Made by a program: the position numbers and the translations under genes. From assembly GCA_016195765.1 (NCBI GenBank), contig JACPYZ010000038.1:1-14884 (forward strand): a stretch of 14,884 bases of DNA, given 5' to 3'. Below, piece after piece: positions 1 to 7,199 of this stretch. How positions within the stretch are numbered: the first letter of the stretch is position 1; each line of letters opens with the position of its first letter. The DNA comes from Candidatus Curtissbacteria bacterium (GTDB lineage: Bacteria > Patescibacteriota > Microgenomatia > Curtissbacterales > GWA2-41-24). Below the pieces are notes generated by a model. The model had not been told where the DNA came from. It searched no databases and worked only from the letters and a program-made list of their open reading frames with translations.

Positions 1-147
<147 letters not shown>

Positions 148-268
148 TTTGTGACTTATACTAATCAAATTTTTAAGAGTCTTTGCTCTTTTAAATTTAA
201 CAACCGAAAGAAAAAGGAATACTAAGGAAAAAACTCGAATTAGGTTTTGCCCCTTAGAGAAAGAAGAT

Positions 269-625
269 ATGCTGCCCGTATCCGATTTTAAATATATTGC
301 GACAAAAAGCAATTTAAACATAAACAAACCGCTGACAAGCCTTGGCTATTTACCCGAGTGGCAATCGCTTGGAAAAGTAAAAATAAAATTATTGCTAACC
401 TTAGGCGCCGTGTTATTTTGTCTTTTTGGAACACAACTGGTTTTTGCCAGTAATCTTTCAACAGGTGGTGAAAAATTAGTGAGTATTGAGAAGGAAATTC
501 AAGATCAAGAAACAGAAAATCTTAAATTAAAAACTCAAATTGCTCAGTCTTCTTCTCTTTCTACACTTTTTAACAAAGCCCAATCTTGGGGTTTTGAAAA
601 GCCTCAAAAAGTTATTTCAAATTGA
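269..625 (+). CDS. ftsL: FtsL-like divisome protein (one membrane helix plus coiled coil)
   Basis: This is a 118-residue bitopic protein. A polar N-terminus (1-36) precedes one hydrophobic helix at about 38-61 (VKIKLLLTLGAVLFCLFG...). A heptad-like segment follows at about 66-95 (GGEKLVSIEKEIQDQETENL...), then SSLSTLFNKAQSWGFEKPQKV. The order 'helix, leucine-rich coil with an ExxxL-ENxxL pattern, SSL..i...A...G' is that of FtsL/DivIC-type proteins. The position between rsmH and ftsI is the standard ftsL site. FtsL links FtsQ and FtsB to the FtsW-FtsI synthase at the septum. The ATG at 269 is preceded by a purine-rich GAGAAAGAAG. The frame is open upstream to 155 but has no ATG, GTG or TTG there, so this start is preferred. 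Sequence divergence means the name rests on architecture and context. Confidence 0.78.
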   Translation: MLPVSDFKYIATKSNLNINKPLTSLGYLPEWQSLGKVKIKLLLTLGAVLFCLFGTQLVFASNLSTGGEKLVSIEKEIQDQETENLKLKTQIAQSSSLSTLFNKAQSWGFEKPQKVISN

Positions 626-645
626 TAGTACAATCAAAATAGGCG

Positions 646-2121
646 ATGAGACGTTTAAAACTGATTCAAGTTTTGGTTATTCTGACGTGTCTTGCGATAA
701 TTGTCAGGCTTTTTTACTGGCAATTTTTAGCAGGCATAGAAAAAAGAACATTACAATCCTTTGCCGAGGACGAAATACCCGCGCCGCGTGGTGATATTTT
801 GGCAAGTGATAATTTTCCGCTGGCAACAAATCAAGAAGCATATCTTATTTTCGCAACACCTAAAAATTTAAAAGACAATCCGAGAGATATTTCTCGTAAA
901 CTGGCACCAATTTTGATTACGGATAAGCCAGCAACCGGAAGCGCCTTTGGGCTAGAGGGTTTTTACAATAGCACCGTAAAAGGTAAACCCGGAAAACAAA
1001 ACAGTAGTGTTGACCCGCAAGGCGTACCAATTATGACGGGGAAATTTTCGGCGCTCAGTCCCAAAAAAGGTTCAACGCTAATAACCTCGATTGACCGCAC
1101 CATTCAATTTATTGCCGAGTTAAAAATAAAAGAAGCGGTCGAAAAATATGGTGCCAAAGATGGAACAGTGATAATTTCTGATCCTAAAAACGGCCATGTG
1201 CTAGCAATGGCTACCTACCCCAATTACAACCCAGCATTTTTTGGTCTTTACGATCAAAAATTATATAAGAATCTAGCAGTTGCTGATAACTACGAACCAG
1301 GTTCGACATTTAAACTAGTAACTATGTCAGCTGCTATGGATTTAAATTTAGTGACCCCGCAAACAAAATGTGATGTATGTACAGGCCCCAGAAAAGTCGG
1401 TGGCTACGAAATTTCGACCTGGAACAATAAATACTATCCCGACTCAACCATGACAGAAGTAATCGAACATTCGGATAATGTCGGCATGACTTTTGTGGCT
1501 GGTAAACTCGGTGTCGATAAATTTGTAAACTACATCAATAAGTTTGGTTTTGGCAAAAAAACAGGAATAGATTTAGAAGAAGAAACAACAGGTTCAATTC
1601 ATGACAAACGCGATTGGAGAGAAATCGACTTGGCAACAGGTTCATTTGGGCAAGGCCTGACCGTCACGCCGATTCAAATAGTTCAAGCGGTTCAAGCCAT
1701 TGCAAACGGTGGACAAATGTTTCCGCCGCGTTTGGTTCAAAGTGTGGTTGATGGTGGCAAAACAGATTCCGTTAAGCCGCCAGCTGCTGTTCAAATTATC
1801 TCTCCCCAAAGCGCGACCCAAATGACAGAAATGATGGTCAATGCTGTTGACCATGGTGAAGCCCAGTTCTTTAAGCCAAAAGGGTATCGCATAGCCGGAA
1901 AAACAGGCACAGCCCAAATTCCAGTTGCAGGCCATTACGACCCCAATAAAACTATCGCCAGTTTTGTTGGCTTTGCGCCGGCACAAAATCCAAAATTTGT
2001 CATGCTTGTTCGTTTTACCGAACCGACAGCGTCAACCTTTGGCGCGGAAACCGCGGCCCCAACATTTTTTGCAATCGCCAAGGAACTATTTAACTATTAC
2101 GGAATTTCGCCGTCAGAATAA
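646..2121 (+). CDS. ftsI: Class B penicillin-binding protein, FtsI-type septal D,D-transpeptidase (compact)
   Basis: At 491 residues this is shorter than the usual 550-650 for FtsI. A single N-terminal anchor helix lies at about 6-28. The class B RGD motif follows at 47-50 (APRGDILAS), and GLEGFYN is at 102-108. The transpeptidase motifs are complete: STFK at 220-223 (catalytic Ser220), SDN at 276-278 and KTGT at 419-422. Ser220 should cross-link stem peptides and be acylated by beta-lactams. Only about 55 residues separate the RGD motif from GLEGFYN, so much of the usual N-terminal dimerisation/pedestal region is missing. The gene starts 20 bp after the ftsL stop; AGG at 641-643 is a poor, too-close Shine-Dalgarno. 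Context favours FtsI over the elongation PBP2 (MrdA), which motifs alone cannot separate. Confidence 0.9.
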   Translation: MRRLKLIQVLVILTCLAIIVRLFYWQFLAGIEKRTLQSFAEDEIPAPRGDILASDNFPLATNQEAYLIFATPKNLKDNPRDISRKLAPILITDKPATGSAFGLEGFYNSTVKGKPGKQNSSVDPQGVPIMTGKFSALSPKKGSTLITSIDRTIQFIAELKIKEAVEKYGAKDGTVIISDPKNGHVLAMATYPNYNPAFFGLYDQKLYKNLAVADNYEPGSTFKLVTMSAAMDLNLVTPQTKCDVCTGPRKVGGYEISTWNNKYYPDSTMTEVIEHSDNVGMTFVAGKLGVDKFVNYINKFGFGKKTGIDLEEETTGSIHDKRDWREIDLATGSFGQGLTVTPIQIVQAVQAIANGGQMFPPRLVQSVVDGGKTDSVKPPAAVQIISPQSATQMTEMMVNAVDHGEAQFFKPKGYRIAGKTGTAQIPVAGHYDPNKTIASFVGFAPAQNPKFVMLVRFTEPTASTFGAETAAPTFFAIAKELFNYYGISPSE

Positions 2122-2127
2122 GTTCTG

Positions 2128-2133
2128 TATAAT
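2128..2133 (+). promoter_or_regulatory. Candidate -10 element for a leaderless transcript
   Basis: A perfect TATAAT lies just downstream of the ftsI stop and ends six bases before the ATG at 2140. A start site about 7 nt past the hexamer would fall on or next to the start codon, giving a leaderless mRNA. No convincing -35 is seen at 16-18 bp upstream (TTTCGC region). The call rests on the -10 match and its position. Confidence 0.45.
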
Positions 2134-2139
2134 ACACAC

Positions 2140-2412
2140 ATGGATTTTTTAAAAATGACTGGTCTTGCAAGTAACGAAGTTTTATTAAATACATTGTTTT
2201 TTGTTGGCATTATCTGGACATTCGTCTGGAAAGGAATGGCCCTCTGGTATAGTGCTAAAAACAATCAAAAAATTTGGTTTATCGCGCTTCTTTTAGTCAA
2301 CACTCTTGGTCTTCTGGAAATAATTTATTTGTTTTATTTCTCAAAGAGGAAGCTAACTCTGAGGAAAATATATTCAGACGTTAAATCTCTTAAGCCACCC
2401 TTACATCGTTAA
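2140..2412 (+). CDS. Small two-helix membrane protein, DUF5652-like
   Basis: This is a 90-residue protein with two hydrophobic helices, at about 15-37 (VLLNTLFFVGIIWTFVWKGMALW) and 45-67 (IWFIALLLVNTLGLLEIIYLFYF). A basic tail of about 20 residues follows. The pattern 'W.fvWKG.ALW.sAknnqk.WFi.lL.vNTLGlLEIiYLF' matches the DUF5652 family as I recall it, a family of unknown function common in CPR bacteria and some archaea. The gene starts 18 bp after ftsI, probably from its own TATAAT. The reverse-oriented gene that follows separates it from murE. No enzymatic motif is visible, and a division or envelope role would be guesswork from context. Confidence 0.75.
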   Translation: MDFLKMTGLASNEVLLNTLFFVGIIWTFVWKGMALWYSAKNNQKIWFIALLLVNTLGLLEIIYLFYFSKRKLTLRKIYSDVKSLKPPLHR

Positions 2413-2414
2413 AC

Positions 2415-2446
2415 AAAAAAAGGGGCAGGTACAAAAACCAACCCCT
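2415..2446 (-). terminator. Rho-independent terminator of the minus-strand membrane protein gene
   Basis: Read on the minus strand, CCCCT/AGGGG (2442-2446 with 2421-2425) and ACC/GGT (2437-2439 with 2428-2430) pair around a six-base loop. A 2-by-2 internal mismatch separates the two stems. The hairpin is followed directly by a run of T (complement of the A run 2415-2421). It lies about 23 bp past the stop of the 2469-2837 gene. There is no T run on the plus side, so it should act mainly on leftward transcription. Confidence 0.75.
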
Positions 2447-2468
2447 AATAAGAACATTTAAAAAAACC

Positions 2469-2837
2469 CTACTTTCTAAACCAAGCGACGTAAGCAGCCC
2501 AAACGCCTACTCCCAAGTGTAAAATATTATCCATCGGGTTTTCTAAGTTTGCCAGTCCAAATGCACTTGAACTCACAAATCCGTAAACACCAAAAAATAA
2601 CGTTACTACGGCATAGACCATCGTCAGTGTTCTTTGCATCTTAGAATCGAGTGCAAAAGCCCCACCTAAAGCGACAAGCCCAAGGACTGTGTGCGCAACA
2701 TTTTCACCGGTATCAAACCACCAAGAACTACCAAATATACTTTGTGCGGCAGTTGGGCCTAAAACACCGACAAATCCTAAAACGCCGATTAGTAAAAGAA
2801 CAGCACCCACAAGAATTAAAAATTGTTTTGGATTCAC
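2469..2837 (-). CDS. Four-helix membrane protein, DUF4383-like
   Basis: This 122-residue hydrophobic protein has four likely membrane helices, at about 5-27, 47-66, 69-91 and 102-119. It resembles the DUF4383 group of small bacterial membrane proteins: an N-terminal 'vGavlLliGvlGFvgvlgp' helix, an 'ENVAHTVLGLVAL' segment, and a closing 'DNILHLGVGVWAAY' segment with the paired N..H motifs. Function is unknown. The start is the GTG at 2835-2837, set by an ideal Shine-Dalgarno 6 nt upstream. The gene runs against the surrounding dcw genes, carries its own terminator and diverges from murE. It therefore looks like an independent unit inside the cluster rather than part of the wall operon. Confidence 0.75.
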   Translation of the reverse strand: MNPKQFLILVGAVLLLIGVLGFVGVLGPTAAQSIFGSSWWFDTGENVAHTVLGLVALGGAFALDSKMQRTLTMVYAVVTLFFGVYGFVSSSAFGLANLENPMDNILHLGVGVWAAYVAWFRK

Positions 2838-2843
2838 TAAAAC

Positions 2844-2853
2844 TCACCTCCTT
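2844..2853 (-). promoter_or_regulatory. Strong Shine-Dalgarno fixing a GTG start
   Basis: Minus-strand AAGGAGGTGA is a full match to the anti-Shine-Dalgarno tail of 16S rRNA. It sits 6 nt before the GTG at 2837. It contrasts with most genes in this window, which have weak or no such motif, and it decides the start of the DUF4383-like gene. Confidence 0.85.
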
Positions 2854-2929
2854 CCGTACCTGAATATTCCTAGATTAAACCTACTTTTACGATAGCTCAT
2901 CACCCCAACAATTGCAAATTTAAAAAACT

Positions 2930-2959
2930 TTGTAATTTGAGGCCAAATTTTGCTAAAAT
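2930..2959 (+). promoter_or_regulatory. Candidate murE-operon promoter with an inverted repeat in the spacer
   Basis: TGCTAAAAT at 2951-2959 looks like an extended -10 (TGn plus TAAAAT). TTGTAA at 2930-2935 is a possible -35 with an 18-bp spacer. The murE ATG at 2981 lies about 15 nt past the expected start site. Within the spacer, AATTTG (2934-2939) and CAAATT (2944-2949) form a perfect 6-bp inverted repeat around AGGC, a possible operator. The call is by eye only, and AT-rich DNA gives many chance matches. Confidence 0.35.
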
Positions 2960-2980
2960 TGAACCTTAGACTACGTTTAC

Positions 2981-4183
2981 ATGTGGCAAAAAATAAAGAA
3001 CTACTACCATCTTTTACAGGCAGCAAAAGCTGCCCTTTTTTTTAACTACCCCTCCAAACATATAAGTGTAATAGGCGTCACAGGTACGGACGGCAAAACG
3101 ACGACCGCCCACATGATTTACGAAATATTAAGGTCCCAAACACCAAAAGTTTCTATGATTTCATCAATTTATGCGGTTGTTGGCTCAAAATCTTATGACA
3201 CTGGCTTCCACGTAACGACCCCGAGCAGCTGGCAAATTCAAAAATTCTTAAGAAGAGCCGTTGATTCTGGGCATAAATACTTTATCTTAGAAACAACTTC
3301 TCACGGGCTTGATCAAAACAGGCTCGCATTCGTGAATGTCGATGTGGGAATTCTCACAAATATTACTCATGAACATCTCGATTACCATGGGTCTTGGGAA
3401 AAGTACGCGCTAGCAAAGTCCAAGCTTTTTAAAAAAACAAATTTTGCAATTCTTAACTATGACGACGCCAAGTCGTATGAATTTCTTAAAAACAAAGTTA
3501 CGGGCAAGCTAATTACCTATAGCCTAAAACAAGACGCTACCTATTCGCTCAAAAACTTTCCGCTCAAACTTAAGGTTCTGGGTGCTCATAATCTCTCAAA
3601 TGCACTAGCTGCAGCAGCTGCCACTTCCACGCTCGGTATTAGCAAGCAAAAAATCACAAAGGCCTTGAATAGTTTCCGATCTCCAAAAGGCAGGCTCGAT
3701 AAAATTGATTTGAAACAAAATTTTGACGTCTACATAGACTTTGCCCACACACCTAACGGTTTGAGCCAAGCCTTAAGTACTCTAAGGGCTACGACTCGTA
3801 GCAATAAGTCCAGATTAATTGTGGTCTTTGGCGCCGCCAGTGAAAGAGACGTTAAAAAGCGCCCAATTATGGGCGGTGTAGCTGATGAATTTGCCGATAT
3901 TGTGATCCTCACCTCAGAAGACCCCCGTCGGGAAAAGCCAGCGAAAATAGCAGCAGAAATTGCAAAAGGTATAAAGCATAAATCTCTGAATAAAACTCTG
4001 TTTGTAACAGTCGACCGTGCCCAAGCGATCGAGCAAGCCATCATGCTTGCCCAACCGAGTGACATCGTCGGCACTTTTGGCAAAGGCCACGAAAAAAGCA
4101 TGACCATTGGTCGCCGCGATTATAAATGGGACGAGTACGAAATAGTCAAACAGGCAATAAGAAAAAAGATGCATGCAAAATAG
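2981..4183 (+). CDS. murE: UDP-MurNAc-tripeptide synthetase MurE (lacks the N-terminal domain)
   Basis: This is a 400-residue cytoplasmic Mur ligase that adds the third stem-peptide residue to UDP-MurNAc-L-Ala-Glu using ATP. Visible motifs are the P-loop GVTGTDGKTTT (32-42), TTPSS (79-83), ETTSHGLDQNR (104-114), TNITHEHLDYHG (126-137), the likely carbamylated Lys in ALAKSKLF (K146), GAHNLSNALAA (201-211), DFAHTPNGL (253-261) and GKGHE (367-371). The amino-acid selector reads TSEDPRREKP (311-320). The Arg of the diaminopimelate-type DNPR is kept, but the first two residues are ED, so meso-DAP is more likely than Lys but not certain. The usual first domain (about 90 residues, uridine binding) is absent, since the P-loop starts at residue 35. 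The gene overlaps the next one by 11 bp. Confidence 0.92.
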   Translation: MWQKIKNYYHLLQAAKAALFFNYPSKHISVIGVTGTDGKTTTAHMIYEILRSQTPKVSMISSIYAVVGSKSYDTGFHVTTPSSWQIQKFLRRAVDSGHKYFILETTSHGLDQNRLAFVNVDVGILTNITHEHLDYHGSWEKYALAKSKLFKKTNFAILNYDDAKSYEFLKNKVTGKLITYSLKQDATYSLKNFPLKLKVLGAHNLSNALAAAAATSTLGISKQKITKALNSFRSPKGRLDKIDLKQNFDVYIDFAHTPNGLSQALSTLRATTRSNKSRLIVVFGAASERDVKKRPIMGGVADEFADIVILTSEDPRREKPAKIAAEIAKGIKHKSLNKTLFVTVDRAQAIEQAIMLAQPSDIVGTFGKGHEKSMTIGRRDYKWDEYEIVKQAIRKKMHAK

Positions 4184-6191
4184 ATTTTCGGCAATTATCT
4201 TGGCAGCGGGGATGGGCAAAAGAATGAATTCAACTCTGCCAAAAGTGCTGCACCCAATCGGTGATGAATCTATGATTGTGCACACTGTCAATCTTGTTAA
4301 TTCCACTACACCAGCTTTTGTTATCACGGTCATAAGCAAAGCAAACGGGCAAGAAGTTAAAAAAATAATCGGTAAAAGGTCTCATTTTTGCATTCAGGAA
4401 AAACAACTTGGAACCGCCAATGCAACTCAAACTGCCCTAAAGCAAATACCAAAAGAAGTTGACACGGTTGCTGTTTTTTACGGCGACGATACAGTCTTTT
4501 ACGACAAAGAAACTGTAATTGAAATTTATAAAAACCATCAAAGTTCAAATGCAGATATTACATTTGTTTCGCTCATTCACAAGAACCCAAAGGGCCTTGG
4601 TCGCGTCGTTCGAGAGAACGGGGAAATCATTGGAATTGTTGAAGAAAAAGATGCTTCGCCAGAACAATTAAAGTCTGAAGAAGTTACCGATGGTCTGTAT
4701 TTTTTTAAGAAAAATTATCTGGAAAACGCAATTGTTAATCTGGAAGCGTCTCCCGTCACGGGAGAATATTATCTTACCGATCTTATTAATCTTGCCCTAA
4801 AAGATGACAAAAAAGTCGAGGCTTACCAACTTGAAGACGCTTCTAAGTGGCATGGCGTAAATACGCAAGAGGAACTCAAAGAAGCGAATGAAAAATTTGC
4901 GGCAAGTGTACGCGACACGCGCATTCACATAATGGGCATATCAGGCGCAGGTGCAGCCGCTGTTGCGGGTATTGCAAGTGCCAGTGGCTTCAAGGTAAGC
5001 GGGTGCGATTTGCAGGGCCACTCCGTTTACTCTCATAACTTGGACGTAGAAATCGAAGAAGGTCATTCACCAGACCACATTCAAAGTGTCGACATGCTAA
5101 TTGTTTCTCCTGCTGTAACCATACTAGATCCAAAAAATAAAGAAATTGAACAAGCCAAAAGGAAAAATATTCCTGTTTTGACCTGGCAAGAATTCCAAGG
5201 GAAATTTTTACAAAAAGACAAATACGTAATAACTGTTGCTGGTGCTTATGGTAAATCAACAACAACTACAATGATTGCTAAAATTCTAATTGATGCAAAC
5301 CTTGACCCAACAGTCGAAATTGGCGCCAAAGTAACAGAATGGAATTCCAATTACAAAGTTGGCAATTCTAAATATTATATTTGTGAATCCGACGAATATA
5401 ATAATAACTTTTTAAATTATTACCCAACAATTGCCATCATTTTAAATATAGGCTGGGATCACCCCGACTTTTTTAAAACACGCGAATCGCTTGTTGAATC
5501 TTACCGAAAATTTATTGGCAATATCCAAGAAGACGGAACTTTGATTATTCCAAACGATCCGGAATTAGAAGCCCTAGCTAAATCTGCCCTACCCAGTGTC
5601 AAAGTTGTAAAAATTGGCCAGTTTGGAGATTTGAAACTTTCAATAATTGGTGATTTTAGAAAAGAAAACGCAAATGCAGCACTGACAGTTGCCAAAGTTT
5701 TAAATCTGGATTTGGATCGCGCCAAATATTCTATTGAATCTTTTAAAGGTATTGGCAGAAGACTTGAACTCAAAGGTGAAATTAAAACCGTCAGCTTTTA
5801 TGATGATTATGCTGTGCAACCATATACAGTACTAAAAACCGCAAATGCTCTTAAAGAAAAATATTCGGACAAGAAAGTGGTGCTTGTTTTTGAACCCCAT
5901 ACTTTTTCCAGAGTCGAAAAATTCTTTGATGATTTTGTAAAAACCTTAAAAGAAGTAAATGCAGACCAAATCTTTGTGACATCTGTTTACCCGGCCAGGG
6001 AAAGCGGAGACGTTGCGCAACTTTCCAAAAAAATCGCGGGTGCCGTTGGCGGAAAAACATTTTATACGGGTTCAATCGAACAAACAGCAGACCACATAAA
6101 AAATAACCTTGCGAATTTTGACGTAGTGCTAACAATGGGAGCCGGCAATGTATACAAAATTTATGATCTGTTGCGCACCGCACAATTTTAA
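4173..6191 (+). CDS. glmU-murC: Fused GlmU-type UDP-GlcNAc pyrophosphorylase and UDP-MurNAc:L-alanine ligase MurC
   Basis: One uninterrupted 672-residue frame encodes two enzymes. Residues 1-240 are a GlmU N-terminal nucleotidyltransferase: LAAGMGKRM (10-18), LPKVLH (22-27), QEKQLGTANA (75-84), YGDD with Asp105, GLGRVVRENG (141-150), GEYYLTD (197-203) and GVNTQEEL with Asn230. GlmU's left-handed beta-helix acetyltransferase is absent. The position of E. coli Asn169 appears to be Thr172. From about 249 comes MurC: IHIMGISGAG (251-260), P-loop GAYGKSTTT (357-365), ESDEYNNNFL (405-414), WDHPDFF (428-434), IGRRLE (527-532), DDYAVQP (544-550), FEPHTFSR (583-590), VYPARESGD (605-613) and MGAGNVYKI (655-663). 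The HH of the usual MurC DDYAHHP is replaced by VQ. The start ATG at 4173 overlaps the murE end. The first domain makes UDP-GlcNAc; the second adds L-Ala to UDP-MurNAc. Confidence 0.9.
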   Translation: MQNRFSAIILAAGMGKRMNSTLPKVLHPIGDESMIVHTVNLVNSTTPAFVITVISKANGQEVKKIIGKRSHFCIQEKQLGTANATQTALKQIPKEVDTVAVFYGDDTVFYDKETVIEIYKNHQSSNADITFVSLIHKNPKGLGRVVRENGEIIGIVEEKDASPEQLKSEEVTDGLYFFKKNYLENAIVNLEASPVTGEYYLTDLINLALKDDKKVEAYQLEDASKWHGVNTQEELKEANEKFAASVRDTRIHIMGISGAGAAAVAGIASASGFKVSGCDLQGHSVYSHNLDVEIEEGHSPDHIQSVDMLIVSPAVTILDPKNKEIEQAKRKNIPVLTWQEFQGKFLQKDKYVITVAGAYGKSTTTTMIAKILIDANLDPTVEIGAKVTEWNSNYKVGNSKYYICESDEYNNNFLNYYPTIAIILNIGWDHPDFFKTRESLVESYRKFIGNIQEDGTLIIPNDPELEALAKSALPSVKVVKIGQFGDLKLSIIGDFRKENANAALTVAKVLNLDLDRAKYSIESFKGIGRRLELKGEIKTVSFYDDYAVQPYTVLKTANALKEKYSDKKVVLVFEPHTFSRVEKFFDDFVKTLKEVNADQIFVTSVYPARESGDVAQLSKKIAGAVGGKTFYTGSIEQTADHIKNNLANFDVVLTMGAGNVYKIYDLLRTAQF

Positions 6192-6202
6192 TCAAAATAT
6201 TT

Positions 6203-7198
6203 ATGGATAAATATCAACAATTCAAACAAAAAATAGGCGAGTTAAGAGTGTTTGAAAACGAAGACCTTTCAAAGCACACTTATTTCAAAATAGGTGGTCC
6301 TGCCAAATTGTTTTTTGAAGCAAAAAACATCGAAGATTTAAAATCAGCTCTAGAAGCCGCAAATGAGTTAAAAATCCCGACTGTTGTGATTGGCGCTGGT
6401 GCCAACATGCTGGTTTCCGACGCTGGGTTTAGCGGTCTCGTTATCAAAAACAAAGCAAGCGAAATTAAGCTAGCAGGTTTTAAGGGTTCGATTGATAAAA
6501 CTGGGCGTTCTATAAAAAGTGCTTTTATTTCTGCAACTTCTGGCACCTTGATGAATCAACTTGCTCGTTTTAGCATCGATCAAGGATTCGAAGGGCTCGA
6601 ATTTCTACTGTCTGTTCCCGGAACTGTCGGTGGCGGATTAAAAATTAATGCTCATTACCAAGTAGAGCAAAACCAATTTATTGGTAACCAATTAGTTTCC
6701 GCAATTCTCTTTGACCTAAAAACAGGCGAACTTAAAAACATCGAAGCTTCTTATTTTGAATTTTCTTACGACCATTCAAAAATTCAAGAGACCGGCGAAA
6801 TTGTTGTTGAAGCAATTTTCAAAGTGCAGACGACCAAAAGTAAAGAAGAGCTTTGGCAAAAGGCCATGGAAGGCGTAAGACTCCGTAACGAAGAACAACC
6901 CGTTGGTATTGCTTGTTCAGGTTGTATTTTTAGAAATATAAACCATGAAGATGCACTGAGGCTTGCAACGCCAAACTTAACAACCTCAACTGGCTACATT
7001 ATCGACAAGCTGGGCCTCAAAGGCACCAAGATAGGGGATGCCCAGGTTTCCGAAAAGCACGCAAATTACATTCTCAACAACGGTAAAGCAACAGCAAGTG
7101 AAGTGCTAGAATTAATAAATTTTATAAAAGAAAAAGCAAAATCCACGTACGACTTAGAACTAAAAGAGGAAATATTTTATATAGGAGATTTTAAATAA
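6203..7198 (+). CDS. murB: UDP-N-acetylenolpyruvoylglucosamine reductase MurB
   Basis: This is a 331-residue FAD/NADPH enzyme that reduces MurA's enolpyruvyl product to UDP-MurNAc. FAD-domain motifs are HTYFKIGGPAKLF (25-37), VIGAGANMLVSDAGFSGLVI (62-81) and GLEFLLSVPGTVGGGLKINA (131-150). The C-terminal substrate region has RLRNEEQP (226-233), CSGCIFRN (239-246), where Cys fills the place of the proton-donor Ser of E. coli (S229), and GYIIDKLGLKGTKIGDAQVS (264-283). The terminal Glu in LKEEIFYIG (about E323) matches E. coli E325. The family's 'YR.S' signature reads YDHS (189-192), so the Arg equivalent to E. coli R159 is Asp. There is no Shine-Dalgarno. The gene starts 11 bp after the fusion gene and ends one base before murA. 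Confidence 0.92.
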   Translation: MDKYQQFKQKIGELRVFENEDLSKHTYFKIGGPAKLFFEAKNIEDLKSALEAANELKIPTVVIGAGANMLVSDAGFSGLVIKNKASEIKLAGFKGSIDKTGRSIKSAFISATSGTLMNQLARFSIDQGFEGLEFLLSVPGTVGGGLKINAHYQVEQNQFIGNQLVSAILFDLKTGELKNIEASYFEFSYDHSKIQETGEIVVEAIFKVQTTKSKEELWQKAMEGVRLRNEEQPVGIACSGCIFRNINHEDALRLATPNLTTSTGYIIDKLGLKGTKIGDAQVSEKHANYILNNGKATASEVLELINFIKEKAKSTYDLELKEEIFYIGDFK

Positions 7199-7199
7199 A

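Noticed and set aside
175..190. Hairpin AAGAG/CTCTT between rsmH and the ftsL-like gene
   Set aside because: Only five pairs, AT-rich, with no clear T run after it; not convincing as a terminator.
155..268. Upstream open extension of the ftsL-like frame
   Set aside because: It has no ATG, GTG or TTG, and the added residues do not resemble the FtsL cytoplasmic region.
1642..1986. Minus-strand open frame of 114 codons within ftsI
   Set aside because: It lies opposite the conserved SDN-to-KTGT part of the transpeptidase and has no recognisable domain.
4917..6191. MurC part of the fusion as Mpl (murein-peptide recycling ligase)
   Set aside because: DEYN slightly recalls Mpl, but the N-terminal GISGAG, GRRLE and FEPHTFSR segments and the mur operon context favour MurC.
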